Made by a program: the position numbers and the translations under genes | Part shown: one piece after another, positions 28,301 through 36,409 of the stretch | How the letters are laid out: each line of letters starts with the position of its first letter | Numbering within the stretch: position 1 is the first letter of the stretch | The notes under the pieces: model-generated | Database searches by the model: none | Told to the model about the DNA's origin: nothing | What the model saw: the letters and a program-made list of their open reading frames with translations, nothing else | NCBI RefSeq assembly: GCF_040954835.1 | Contig: NC_090696.1 | Span: 73,717,722-73,781,721 of the forward strand | Origin: Lepisosteus oculatus | Taxonomy: Eukaryota > Chordata > Actinopteri > Semionotiformes > Lepisosteidae | Direction of reading: 5' to 3' | Length of the DNA stretch: 64,000 bases

Positions 28301-31300
28301 AGAAGAAACATGCTCCTCTGAAATCTAGATAGAGCAGGACGTTTGCCAAAGCAGAGGATTTGGTTTTCTGTCTAGAGACTGAGATTTAATCTCTGCAGGG
28401 GCAAGAAAAGCTGCTTTTCACACCTGTATATACTGTATATATATCTATCAGTCTGTCAGAAGCGGTTTGAGAAACTAGGTATTGGACATATAGTTCACAT
28501 CACAGCTTTGAATTAAGTCAGGTCTATTCCTAGCTTGTTCAAATCAGCAAGAAAACCTCCAGTGGAACAGAAGATCAGTACAAAGGATTGACTGACTACT
28601 GTTTGCTTATTTCCAAGCAAATGTGGAGATACAGTGACAGCACAGAAAATATGATCTATCGCAAACCCATTGTCAGCTTACATACATTTACAAATGTTCT
28701 TTCTTTCCTTCATTCTCTCACTCAATAGATCAAATAAGCAGCTCTGACTGGACCCTGGACTCAGTTTACCCCATTCTTGACCTTCTTAGCTACATTCGTA
28801 CTGACCGGCTTGTGCTCCACAAGTGTAGTGAGTAAGTAAGCAAAGGATCATTAAACATGTGTTAACCAGGTTGGGCTGTTTCCCGCTATATTGTTCTTTC
28901 TCCTTCTTCTTTTTAGGGACCGTAACGAGCTGCTAATACTGTGTGGTTACATTGGTGCTTTACTGGCAATCAGAAGACAGTATTACAGTATTGTTCCTGC
29001 ACTTTATGAGTATACAAGGTGAGTATAAAGCACTTTAAAAGTACCCACATGTCATGTAAGAAAAAGCACTCCTGAATTAAGTGTATTATACAAGTAATAG
29101 TATTTTATAATCTTTAAATGTTTGGCTGCAGCCCATTCATAAAAACAGATGTAATTTCCATATTGACTCATTAAAACACTGTGGATGTTTTTTCATGTCA
29201 TTCATAAAACCACCATCTGGATAATGTAAGTCTTGTCTGATGGCAGAGATGATGGTAAAGTGCACTGTGGAAATGACTTGTAGAGTTCATGACACAAACA
29301 TGACACAAAACTACAGGAAGTTAAAATGATCTGTTTAAGAACATAATTCACATGATTAAAACAAATTGTGAGTAACACTCTAATTATCCTTGTTCGTTGT
29401 AGAGACAGAAATAACGGCTTTCTTCATTGTTTTTGGCATACACAGAAAGAAAGAAATGAGAAATTTTTAGCAGGATGTTACAGTAACTCAGTGGTACACA
29501 CCGGACATGATAGTTTTATATACAGAAGAAAAAATGCTTCTAAGTGACCCTATGTGTTAAAGCTTAAAAGCAAAAGAAAATTTAAAAACAAGAGGAGAGT
29601 GTTCAGTCCACCTTGCCTGTTCGGTTGAGAATCAGAGCTACAGTAACTCCCTCAGTCAAACTGATTTTTACCTACTGTACAATACCCTCAGCAATGTAAT
29701 TGCTCACAGATTTTACAATATTGTACATCACTGATGCAATTCACATGATTAAAATGCACTAGTAATTGCTGGTGTCCTAACAAAGCACCTGTGATCTGCG
29801 TGCTGCCATCAGTTCCCCATGCTAGCATTTATCAGCCATTTTTTTGGAAACAAAAAGAAAAGATGATCTAATAGTATTGTCTTCCTACCAGGTAATGCAA
29901 CTAGCATGCTAGTAAATGCTGTTTATGAATTAGAAACAACAACAGGCTGGCCACAGCCTTTACCACCAGGGTATAACAGTAGTTTTTATGAATAACTTTG
30001 CATACCAGGAGAATGAGGACCATGCATGTATTCCTCCAAGATACCCCCAAGCAGAGCCAGTTGTCATTTGATATGTTGCAGTTTCCACAGTGGCTCACAG
30101 CAGACATAACCCTGGGTCAGACTGCCATCCTGGGCTCTAGCCTGATGAGGCACTGTGCTGTGAAATAGACTTTACCATTGTTATACTCTGCATTTCTTTT
30201 TGGCTTATTTTTTTCTGTTTAGACTGCAGTGGCCTTTGTTCCTTTTTTCAGCCAGCTGATGAAAAGGCGTGAAGTGTCTGTCCCTCTGAAAATCGAGCAG
30301 CTCTCAGTGGAGCTGGATGCTTGGAGGGCATGCACACAGTCTTTAAACAAGTAAGCCAACCCTTAAATCAATATTTTCTTCCAGACACACCTCTCAAATT
30401 CTGTTCACTAATCCAGTCTCTTTTTTCCATCAAGAAAATGAGCTTTCATCTTCAACTCAACCTGAAAACCAAGAATAGTCTCCACATGACTTGAGGATAA
30501 TAAAAGCATCTTAATTCAAGACACAAGACCTCCACTATAATACCTCAATGTGCCATACAGCGATTAAAAATTAAGGGCAACAGAAAAAAACTACAGATAC
30601 TTTATTGAATAAGTAAAATATACCTTTTGGTTACCAATTATGATTGTTATCCATCTATAATCAGAAAGCTGCTTGTTCCTGACAGGGGTCCCAGCAGTTC
30701 AGAGCCCAACATCAGTTGCATGTACAGTAAACTGAAACTGAATGCATCGCGTAGAACAACACAAATTTGTTTTCAGGGCAGGCATGCCTTTTTTATGCAT
30801 TCAGGCTTTTTTCCTTTGCTTCATTAGGTCTCTAGAGGACGTACCCTATACACCTCCATCTGATGCCCAAAGAGAAGTGTATGACATTTTGCTCAACAGG
30901 ATTAAAGAAGAACCCCTCAGTGGATTGGTGGGACCTGACTATGTCACTGGGTCTAATCTTCCCAGCCACTCTGATGTCCAGATCTCTTGTCTGACAGGAC
31001 TCAGGATACAGGTTTGTCAAATAATTGGAATATACATATTTTATTATTGTATTGTTTTTCAGCTTTTTGCATCTCAGATTCCAGGTACAGTACAAAGGTA
31101 ACGTTCCATTCTTGTGTCTGCTGATATCCCAGTATCACTCTGTTGTTTGGATCTACTAAAAAGAGGAACATGAGCGAATATGATTTCCATATGCTTATTT
31201 GTCAGGCTAATCATTGAATTCAACCATAACTACACAGCTCAGTTCTCAGTCAGCTCGTGTCTCTCGATTTTTCTCTGAGAAACTTGACATTTAAAACTGG

Positions 31301-32177
31301 AGTGTGAAGTTACTGATCTAAATTTGTGAACTTCTCTGAATCCACATTTAATTAGGTTGGGTGATAAGTGCTTTATTAACTTGTGCGACACTGTCTTTAT
31401 GAAAAATAAATATTATCCTGATAAATCTTGTTATGTTTTCACTATAAAATAACATTCAGTTTTATTGTGTCCTTACAATATAAATTGTTTTAATGGCATT
31501 AACTACTGTACCTTTTGTGCAAGATCAGGAGACCTTCATACATAAAACACCAAGAAGTGGCTTGAATTTTACAGTACAGGAAACTTTCTGACCTTCATTT
31601 AAAACTAAAAAAACTTTTGTTCATTATACACACAAGACTTGTTAATCAAATGTAACTCTTCTTAAAAATACTAAATACCAGCTTCAGGTTCTCGGAATCC
31701 TTGTCTGAAATACTACTCAGTGACACATACAGTATACAGTACACAAAACTTATTGAGTAAATCCCATGTGAAAATGCATACTAAACAATTATTCAAGTAT
31801 ACAATACGTGATTATACACGAGATACCTACAGAATATTCCAATTCTTTGAGTCTTTCTTTAGCTTCAGGCAGCTGCTATTGCAGTCTTTTCCTAAAGCCA
31901 TTTCTCACACTCTGTTACTGTAAAGATAAGACTGCAATATTCAGTCAAAATGTTTATTATTTCTGTAGTGTTAATAACACCTCTGTAAAAAAAAGTTAGA
32001 AACAGAGCTGTGCAACATTTAATTGAAATCTTAACTGTTTTGTTTTCTTTTGTTCAGGGGCCTGTCTTTTTTCTTGAAGATGGGAAATCTGCAATTTCAC
32101 TGAATGATGCATTGATGTGGGCAAAAGTCAATCCCTTTTCACCTCTAGGGACAGGAATTCGCCTCAATCCCTTTTAA
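7295..32177 (+). CDS. WDR17: WDR17, WD repeat-containing protein 17 (29 coding exons)
   Basis: Spliced gene. Joined exons give 3912 nt, 1303 residues plus stop, with matching phase at every junction. Coding exons: 7295-7345, 10268-10396, 11049-11232, 11384-11614, 12292-12543, 12819-12941, 13796-13983, 14597-14765, 14867-14958, 15709-15791, 16045-16131, 18115-18279, 19589-19791, 20458-20607, 21153-21283, 22175-22300, 23062-23217, 23761-23825, 23908-24040, 24339-24430, 24662-24761, 25615-25754, 27018-27129, 27686-27827, 28729-28831, 28917-29018, 30252-30350, 30828-31011, 32058-32177. Residues about 65-690 form WD40 repeats (IIWN, YIWT, RVWN, KVWD, FIWD, RIWD, RVWD, RLWS strand ends). Residues about 720-1303 are a helical, TPR-like region with no WD motifs. 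The protein matches human WDR17, as I remember it, along its whole length and ends GTGIRLNPF as in human. Function is poorly known; the human gene is reported as retina- and testis-enriched. An alternative start is the Met at 10274 (1284 residues). Confidence 0.96.
7346..10267 (+). other. WDR17: WDR17 intron 1
   Basis: A 2.9-kb AT-rich intron separating the alternative first coding exon from exon 2. Apart from the Tc1/mariner relic, I see a purine-rich GAAGAAGG segment around 9060-9190 that keeps a long minus-strand frame open by composition. Confidence 0.5.
8865..8990 (+). pseudogene. Tc1/mariner transposase relic in WDR17 intron 1
   Basis: One frame reads YWKNVSWTDETKVN and, after a stop, a piece resembling the Tc1/mariner segment that follows the first catalytic Asp (family pattern W-DETK...VWRKKG). 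The Asp of TDET would be the first of the DDE/D triad. Stop codons and drift mark it as dead. I saw no terminal inverted repeats, and the edges are approximate. Confidence 0.55.
10268..10396 (+). CDS. WDR17: WDR17 coding exon 2
   Basis: Residues 18-60. Contains MSQVKQVGLLAAGCQPWN at 10274, nearly identical to the human start of the common isoform. Acceptor TTCACAG, donor GTAATT, phase 0 on both sides. Confidence 0.95.
11049..11232 (+). CDS. WDR17: WDR17 coding exon 3
   Basis: Residues 61-121. Opens LDRRYNEFKLRAIMSEHKK and carries the first clear WD repeat end (LLIIWNVAEQKV). The donor at 11233 is GTATCCTT, a U12-type 5' splice site; see the separate intron entry. Confidence 0.95.
11233..11383 (+). 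other. WDR17: Candidate U12-type GT-AG intron in WDR17
   Basis: This 151-nt intron begins GTATCCTTCA, matching the U12 donor core RTATCCTT in all eight positions and fitting the U2 donor poorly. The 3' end (CCATGTATCCGCAG) has no long polypyrimidine tract, as expected for minor-class introns. The branch-site match is weak: TATAAC at 11362-11367 puts an A 17 nt before the exon. I treat the class as likely, not certain. Confidence 0.55.
11384..11614 (+). CDS. WDR17: WDR17 coding exon 4
   Basis: Residues 122-198. Contains SLSWCWNSGDAVAFVSH and PLYIWTISGPD, a WD40 blade, and ends in IFQPG. Donor GTAAAA. Confidence 0.95.
12292..12543 (+). CDS. WDR17: WDR17 coding exon 5
   Basis: Residues 199-282. 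Encodes KHVLRPESLEGTDEEDPV and CLAWVPSAPGMFITG, almost unchanged from human. Acceptor follows a run of A residues (TTTAAAAAAAG); donor GTAAGT. Confidence 0.95.
12819..12941 (+). CDS. WDR17: WDR17 coding exon 6
   Basis: Residues 283-323. Encodes SQVGVLRVWNVSRTTPLDN, a WD repeat terminus, then a linker ending NSPPAKK. Acceptor CGCCTTTCAG, donor GTAAGT. Confidence 0.94.
13796..13983 (+). CDS. WDR17: WDR17 coding exon 7
   Basis: Residues 324-386. A Ser/Thr-rich linker (NHHTSSTSEAVPPPTLSQ) is followed by GHAVCCFMDGGVGLYDMG and WDFLRDL. Donor GTAAGG, phase 0. Confidence 0.95.
14597..14765 (+). CDS. WDR17: WDR17 coding exon 8
   Basis: Residues 387-442. A complete WD repeat: GHVETIFDCKFKPDD through TASFDGTIKVWDINT, with the GH and WD pair visible. 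It starts the second block of repeats. Confidence 0.96.
14867..14958 (+). CDS. WDR17: WDR17 coding exon 9
   Basis: Residues 443-473. Encodes LNCIAGATSRNGGFIWDVKK. Preceded by an intron of only 101 nt; donor GTATGT. Confidence 0.95.
15371..15672 (+). repeat. tRNA-derived SINE-like element in WDR17 intron 9
   Basis: Starts GGGAGGTGTGGTAGCTCAGATGGC, where TAGCTCAGATGG fits the tRNA A-box (TRGYNNANNGG). A stem-like TCTAGCTTCCTGACTGGA follows, then an unrelated body with GGTAATAGGCTGGCCGGAGC, CACCTCCACCTCCAGTGTCG and GACCGACGTACTTACAG. It is GC-richer than its surroundings and ends about 36 nt before exon 10. The B-box is degenerate and the family is not identified. Confidence 0.5.
15709..15791 (+). 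CDS. WDR17: WDR17 coding exon 10
   Basis: Residues 474-500. Encodes HGKNGIFCIAWSHKDSKRI then ATCSGDGF; the last two bases, TG, pair with C of exon 11 to make Cys. A SINE lies just upstream in the intron. Confidence 0.95.
16045..16131 (+). CDS. WDR17: WDR17 coding exon 11
   Basis: Residues 501-529. Encodes IIRTIDGKVLHRYKHPAAV then FGCDWSQNN. Donor GTAAGT. Confidence 0.95.
16132..18114 (+). other. WDR17: WDR17 intron 11, no coding content seen
   Basis: A 1983-nt intron. The segment 16960-17100 is richer in CpG than its surroundings, and on the minus strand it reads ATCAATAAAGTTTG preceded by a GTAAGT-like donor. That could be a decayed LTR or a non-coding exon fragment, but I cannot identify it. 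Confidence 0.5.
18115..18279 (+). CDS. WDR17: WDR17 coding exon 12
   Basis: Residues 530-584. Encodes DMIATGCEDKNVRVYYLAT, FTGHTAKVFHVRWSP and ILCSGSDDG. The acceptor must be the first of two overlapping AGs (AAAG|AGACATG), because the second shifts the frame. Confidence 0.95.
18280..19588 (+). other. WDR17: WDR17 intron 12, no feature seen
   Basis: A 1309-nt AT-rich intron. No repeat family or coding signal was recognised. Confidence 0.5.
19589..19791 (+). CDS. WDR17: WDR17 coding exon 13
   Basis: Residues 585-652. Holds two WD repeat ends, TVRIWDYTQDACINVLSGH and SWDYTIRVWDTRDGTC, the most canonical repeats of the protein. Confidence 0.97.
20458..20607 (+). CDS. WDR17: WDR17 coding exon 14
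   Basis: Residues 653-702. Encodes LTCHSSRPFTMASCSRDS and TVRLWSLT, the last clear WD repeat, then ILADHNWDEIIGNT. Donor GTGAGT. Confidence 0.96.
20681..21060. repeat. Interspersed repeat in WDR17 intron 14
   Basis: Runs from AGGTACATAAGAACAGATAC through GAGGAGAGCTGTCACGTC, TAGTAGTTAACTGATCC and TTCTTGAAGGAAGCCAGTG to CTTCTGTGTTCAAGAAG. I recognise the general pattern (ACATAAGAA, GAGAGGAGG, CTCGTTTGG, TCTTGAAGG, CTGTGTTCAAG) as a high-copy repeat of fish genomes, but not its family name. A possible short related piece lies at 29585-29650. Confidence 0.5.
21153..21283 (+). CDS. WDR17: WDR17 coding exon 15
   Basis: Residues 703-746. Encodes AQPLLCGKVSRDIKQELDK and VKKLRWFSECFS, the linker leaving the propeller. 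Donor GTAAGT, phase 0. Confidence 0.95.
22175..22300 (+). CDS. WDR17: WDR17 coding exon 16
   Basis: Residues 747-788. Encodes PPGGSKNLWDLVAVIKGQDD and YCKGIMHMKHLVRFKT. Phase 0 at both ends; donor GTGAGT. Confidence 0.96.
23062..23217 (+). CDS. WDR17: WDR17 coding exon 17
   Basis: Residues 789-840, start of the helical C-terminal region: KMSKFGGGIGAPSKEERLKE and LRLGQIQRYCELMVELGE. The donor is the weak GTACAG, formed by a TACAGTA/TACTGTA cluster. Phase 0. Confidence 0.95.
23761..23825 (+). CDS. WDR17: WDR17 coding exon 18
   Basis: Residues 841-861. Encodes WDKALSVAPGVSMKYWKKLM; a 65-nt exon with donor GTATTT. Confidence 0.95.
23908..24040 (+). CDS. WDR17: WDR17 coding exon 19
   Basis: Residues 862-906. 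Encodes RADQLIQEENDDVIPYCIA and SRGQLQEALLVAQ, typical TPR-like helices. The intron before it is only 82 nt. Confidence 0.95.
24339..24430 (+). CDS. WDR17: WDR17 coding exon 20
   Basis: Residues 907-936. Starts AACEGN as in human, then diverges (a Ser/Asn/Asp-rich linker, HSPNTDDSNMETYNG). This is the least conserved exon; the splice signals and both phases fit. Confidence 0.85.
24662..24761 (+). CDS. WDR17: WDR17 coding exon 21
   Basis: Residues 937-970. Encodes LLHRVSKELAEWYFQDGRA and VLAACCHLAVDNTE. Acceptor GTGTTTCAG, donor GTAAAT. Confidence 0.96.
25615..25754 (+). CDS. WDR17: WDR17 coding exon 22
   Basis: Residues 971-1016. Encodes LAMASLIRGNELELAVCVG and ATHYVLELLARKYMTAIT. It ends with two bases of a codon, so the next junction can take either exon 23 or the microexon at 26228. 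Confidence 0.94.
26228..26248 (+). CDS. WDR17: Candidate 21-nt cassette microexon of WDR17
   Basis: Between exons 22 and 23. Flanked by a strong acceptor (CATTTTCTTTTTAG) and donor GTATTT, and it starts and ends in the phase needed to sit between those exons. Inclusion changes ...AIT-W-DLAAS... to ...AIT-CFPSVGNR-DLAAS.... Human WDR17, as I remember it, has a longer CFPCVG...NRNLAAD insert at this place, which supports it as real. RNA evidence is lacking, and 21 nt is short enough for a chance match. Confidence 0.6.
27018..27129 (+). CDS. WDR17: WDR17 coding exon 23
   Basis: Residues 1017-1054. Encodes DLAASLLQMIPENEILLVKL and FYPGSSAEINDLHEK. Donor GTAAGT. Confidence 0.95.
27686..27827 (+). 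CDS. WDR17: WDR17 coding exon 24
   Basis: Residues 1055-1101. Encodes CNLPSLEESVELAETAYSDG and PEKALPIGIQFVK. The donor GTACTG overlaps a TACTGTA heptamer. Confidence 0.95.
28729..28831 (+). CDS. WDR17: WDR17 coding exon 25
   Basis: Residues 1102-1135. Encodes QISSSDWTLDSVYPILDLLS and RTDRLVLHKCS. Donor GTAAGT. Confidence 0.95.
28917..29018 (+). CDS. WDR17: WDR17 coding exon 26
   Basis: Residues 1136-1169. Encodes DRNELLILCGYIGALLAIRR and SIVPALYEYT. The preceding intron is only 85 nt. Confidence 0.96.
30252..30350 (+). CDS. WDR17: WDR17 coding exon 27
   Basis: Residues 1170-1202. Encodes QLMKRREVSVPLKIEQLSVE and LDAWRACTQSLN. Acceptor CCTTTTTTCAG, donor GTAAGC. Confidence 0.95.
30828..31011 (+). 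CDS. WDR17: WDR17 coding exon 28
   Basis: Residues 1203-1264. Encodes SLEDVPYTPPSDAQREVYDI and GPDYVTGSNLPSHSDVQISC, nearly as in human. Donor GTTTGT, phase 0. Confidence 0.96.
32058..32177 (+). CDS. WDR17: WDR17 coding exon 29 (terminal)
   Basis: Residues 1265-1303 and stop TAA. Encodes GPVFFLEDGKSAISLNDALM, then WAKVNPFSPLGTGIRLNPF, the conserved C-terminus. Confidence 0.97.
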   Translation, partial: GPVFFLEDGKSAISLNDALMWAKVNPFSPLGTGIRLNPF

Positions 32178-32284
32178 AGAAAGAGTATAAACACACATTT
32201 AGTTATTTATTTTTGTTGCATTTTTAGAGGCTAATGGCATCTTAGCGCCCAATGGTTACTTAAAGGAAAAATGGGTGATGAATA

Positions 32285-32759
32285 ATTAAAGCACAGCAGG
32301 GAAAGAAAGAACTGCAGTGCTAGAAATCCTGCTGAAATTACGAACTTAAAAAAAAACCCATTCCAAACACAAGCAGCAAAATATAGACTCAATTGCTGGA
32401 GGGACTGTAATGTAATGACAATATACTTTGTATGTAATGTTTTACTTTTATTTCATTTTCAATCACATAGTGCAAGTAAAACCCGTCATACAGTTACAAG
32501 CATTCGTTTACTGGACTTCAGCAGTAATCGTCTGCCTTGCTGTTAAATGCAGGATAAAATGTCTTGATCTCTTCCATTTCCAGTGAAAGAATTCCATTTT
32601 TTTAAGCTGATTGAGTTTTGACTGTGAACAATAACAATACAAAAAAAATCTAAGTCCTTATGGGTTTATTAAGTTATCAGTTTCCTCCTTTATTTGACCA
32701 TCATTTGAATTTCAGAGAGAAATTCAAAACTAATTGCGCAGATAGACATCAGAAATAAA
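32285..32759 (+). terminator. WDR17: Candidate WDR17 polyadenylation signals
   Basis: ATTAAA at 32285-32290 and AATAAA at 32754-32759, 108 and 577 nt past the stop codon. Which one is used cannot be told from sequence. Confidence 0.4.
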
Positions 32760-33574
32760 ATTCTTTAAATTGCCCCCTGGTAACATAATGTCCCCTAGTA
32801 ACCAGATTTCAAATATAACTGGATGTGTTAAAATCTTTGTAATCCTAACACAATTAGATAGATTGTAATAGCCATTAATAGAACTTAGGAGTGAGCATTA
32901 AAATTTGTTCACCTGAGTAATTTCAACAGCAGAAAAAAAAACAATATTTAATTATTAATACAGTGGATTCACTTCAGTTGCCTGTATTATAAAATAGCAT
33001 AACTATGTACTGAAATAATTTGTCATTTACATTACAACAGTTACAAAGTTGATGAGGCCATTTGCTTTTACAATCTGGTTTTCAAAGTTCTGTATGAAAC
33101 TGTAATGAGGTAAAATAATCCTGGTTATTACTGGACTATATATATATTTAAAAAACAAATAATTGTACAGATAAATCTTACTCTGAATTACAGAAAAGGT
33201 TGACAGATGATGAAACACAGTAGTGCCTAGTTGTGTGGTTTGAAATGAAATACATCAGTCAAAACATTAACTGAAAATATACTGTATTATTGGGAACATT
33301 TTCATTGAACAGGCTTGGTGTGAATCCTTAAATCTTTATTTTTACAAAATAATATAAATAATATATTTTAAAAATCTGGCACATTTTAGTCGTATAATAT
33401 AAGCATATAAGATACTTTTCTTATTAACTGTGAAAACTGATCACTAGATATCTAAATCAAAAGGGCAAAATTCTAAAAGCTGTTAAGCATCTGTTACTAT
33501 ATACTGTATACATGAGTATTATGTACATATCATATAGAAGTATAGATATTAATAGGAAGACTTTTTATTATGTT

Positions 33575-33700
33575 TATAAACCACTTTTCATCCCAAAGAA
33601 TCCCAACGCACTTTACATACAGTATAGGAGGAGAATCCTGCAATCTACCAGTGAAATGCAGCACTCATTTATAGGAGGTAGAATCTTTACTATATATGCA
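33575..33700 (-). repeat. Degraded SINE tail fragment
   Basis: TTTCATCCCAAAGAATCCC then CAACGCACTTTACATACAGT and a GGAGGAGAATCCTGCAATC piece resemble, in reverse orientation, the tail module seen at 60235-60440 (CAAAGCGCTTTACAGG...). Family assignment is tentative. Confidence 0.35.
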
Positions 33701-33853
33701 TTGCATTTTAGTAGACCACATTTTTCTGTCCCAGAGCTAAATTTAGACAGGAAAATGGAGTTTATTTGGAGTATATTTACCTTTTTGAATAGAGTCTCGG
33801 AATTTTTAGCGGTTAGGCAGTCCTAACCATGAAGTCAGGAGTTGAACATCTTA

Positions 33854-34078
33854 CGTGACAGACAGCACTTCCAACAGCAGAGCGTGAAGCCGCGGAAAAC
33901 CAGGGTCTGAGACAGACAGGTTTCGCAGACGTCTGCTCTTTATTGTGCATGTCTTATAACTGACAGAGAATGGCAAAAAGCCGACAAGGCACCTACAGTA
34001 AGTGCCATAACGCAGTACCTCCTAACATAGGTGGAACAGCGTCATAAACCCAAACGGACGCTGTGTGTCGACATAACA
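33854..34078 (-). mobile_element. Candidate solo LTR
   Basis: On the minus strand this runs from TGTTATGTCGACACACAGCG to GTGCTGTCTGTCA (TG...CA ends) and carries TTATAAGACATGCACAATAA followed by AGAGCAG, which could be TATA-like and polyadenylation signals of an LTR. It is clearly richer in CpG than the AT-rich flanks. I found no matching target-site duplication and no internal retroelement genes, so the boundaries and class are guesses. Confidence 0.35.
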
Positions 34079-36217
34079 CAGAGACCCCCCAGTCACCTTT
34101 AAGGGGCAGTGGTTTGGAAATTATTGTGCCGAGAGAAGAGAGCCACCTTCTGGTCCACAAACACCAGCAATCCGTTTTCCTTCGAGGTTTCCAGTCTCAG
34201 CAGTGAAAATAACATTTTCAGAAAATGTAATATGAAAAATTCCATCAGCTTCAGCAAGTGACAAATGACGATGTTTTACATTCCTTACAAGTTAAAAAAA
34301 AGTCCTTAATTCTTTATTTAAAAAATGAACATACACCACAAACTCTGTACTGTACTGTATATACAGTACAAAAACATCTTTCTTTTCACATTGCCTAGAA
34401 CAAAAGGCTTACATAGGTTTTAGTTAACTTGTGTGGATCTGTGTTTTTAGTTATTTTGCAGTAATAAGACTAAGGTTAAAAAGGTTTGGAATCAACTGTG
34501 AAAGTTGTGCCTTAATAAAGTTGAAAACATCATTGAGAAACATCTTCAGTTTTACTGCTGTAAAATAGATTATCAAAGGAGCAGAACATTACAAATATGT
34601 ATTATAGATAGGAATGGAAATTGATCATATTTTTTACATTTTTAAAAAAATATTCAGTCACTGATTTTAAGGTTTAGAGACAAAATTTAAATGCTGTTCT
34701 GGCTATTCTGAAAAATGTGCAACACCTTTTTCATCATGTAATATTCTGGAGAAAAAAACAGCTGCCAATAAAAATTATTGCATAACTTAATTAACTTCAT
34801 CTCAAAGTTGTCTTTGTAGCTTCGTTTACAGTATGACATTCACATGTGTGCTGTCTCAGCATGGAACACTGTTGTAGCCCAAAACTTTATACTGTATAAG
34901 CCATTACTTCCAACTGAATGTACAAATGCTGTGCTTTACTTGGTCAGTCAAAACAATATATTGTTAATAAAAACTGATTGAAGGAAACAAATCTTAAATG
35001 GAAATTTTTGAAAAATTTGGGTTTAAAAACCATAATAAGTAATCTAATCATGGTACATTTTATAATACAATATTACAACATGGCCCAAATCTTTTCTGGT
35101 GTCCGTATCCAACATTAACTAAATCTACTGTACTTGGCTGTTTGCCATATGAAAAGTAAGGATGTGATAGTTTCTACCTTTCAATGTACTGTAACAGTTT
35201 GAATTAGACTTAGAGATTTAATTAGAATGTCTCAGATGCTAAAGAAGCATCCTAACACAGGCATTAAGCAATAAATTTAATGTTTGGATTACCTTGGCTA
35301 GTATATTTCTTATTATTGTGTCTTGCAATTTTTGGCTATATTTCTTTTTTTAATGATGATATACTGCCGTTTATGTACTACTGTACTTAGGGTATTATTG
35401 TCAAACTATAACCAATACCAGTAGTTATTTGTATAGTATTATAATAACCCCAATGGGAATGTTTTTATTGTAAATTTTAAACACAATTTTGGATAATGTA
35501 ATCTAAAGTAAAATTTCACCTGATCAATATAAAATACTTCTTTCTCTGGTTAAAGTTTATCCTTGATATCATGAAAATACTTAAATTAATGGTATGATAT
35601 AAAACATAGACATTTCATTTCTGGAGACAACAGTTGGATTTTCATGGTGCTTTGCACAATGATTTAATATGGAAAAGAGATAATAGAAAAAAAAATTATC
35701 AATGTAACTCTGGCCTCACGTCTCTTTTTATGTACTGTGTTAAACGCGTTAACTAATTAGTGATCCATATGAAAAAAAACTACTCCATTGGAAAGTGGTC
35801 ATTGTAACATGTTCCTTCTGTGTACAATATACTGCAGAATGCATTATCAGTTAATTGCAAAATACTTTACCTCAAATTACATAAGACAACATTTCTCCAA
35901 ATCTTTCCTCAGTGGCTTCTAAATTACTGCCACTTTTTCTCTTGACCCTGCTGTGCATAAAAAAAAAATCTGAGCTTGTTTCCGTGTTATTAAATCCTGA
36001 ATTCAAATAGAATAGCGACTTGTGCGACTTAATGTAAATCGCAAAATGAAGCAGGCACGCATCCTTCACTCTCACAGAACTACTTTTTTGTGATTTCTAA
36101 ACCTAAACTTTTTTGCAGTTTTGCTATATTTTAGATTGAGAATGCTCAGCGATCCAGACATGAGAGGTCCAAGGCTAAACCGAACTGTGATTTTGTTGTC
36201 TGCTGTTGCCTGTGCAG

Positions 36218-36409
36218 CTTTGGGAGATGGGTCTGGATGGGTTGGTGACGCTTGCAGCAGGAGTCTTAATGCATGCCTGCCGTGGAGTTGGCATAGATCC
36301 TTATATCAGTTATTACCTGCTACCTTGATCAGTTATCAGATGTACTATATTCCAGTGAAACTATCACTAATGGCATTCATTTCAATTCAAACAGTAGGAA
36401 GCAAATAAA
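36218..36409 (+). other. Unexplained terminal-exon-like segment
   Basis: A strong acceptor (TTTTGTTGTCTGCTGTTGCC then TGTGCAG) at 36217 is followed by a 36-codon open frame (starts LWEMGLDGLVTLAAG, continues VLMHACRGVGIDPYISYY, ends LLP and TGA at 36326-36328), then AATAAA at 36404-36409. It is GC-richer than its surroundings. In phase 0 it could be an alternative last exon after WDR17 exon 28, or belong to an unannotated + strand transcript. I recognise no homologue. Confidence 0.35.
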
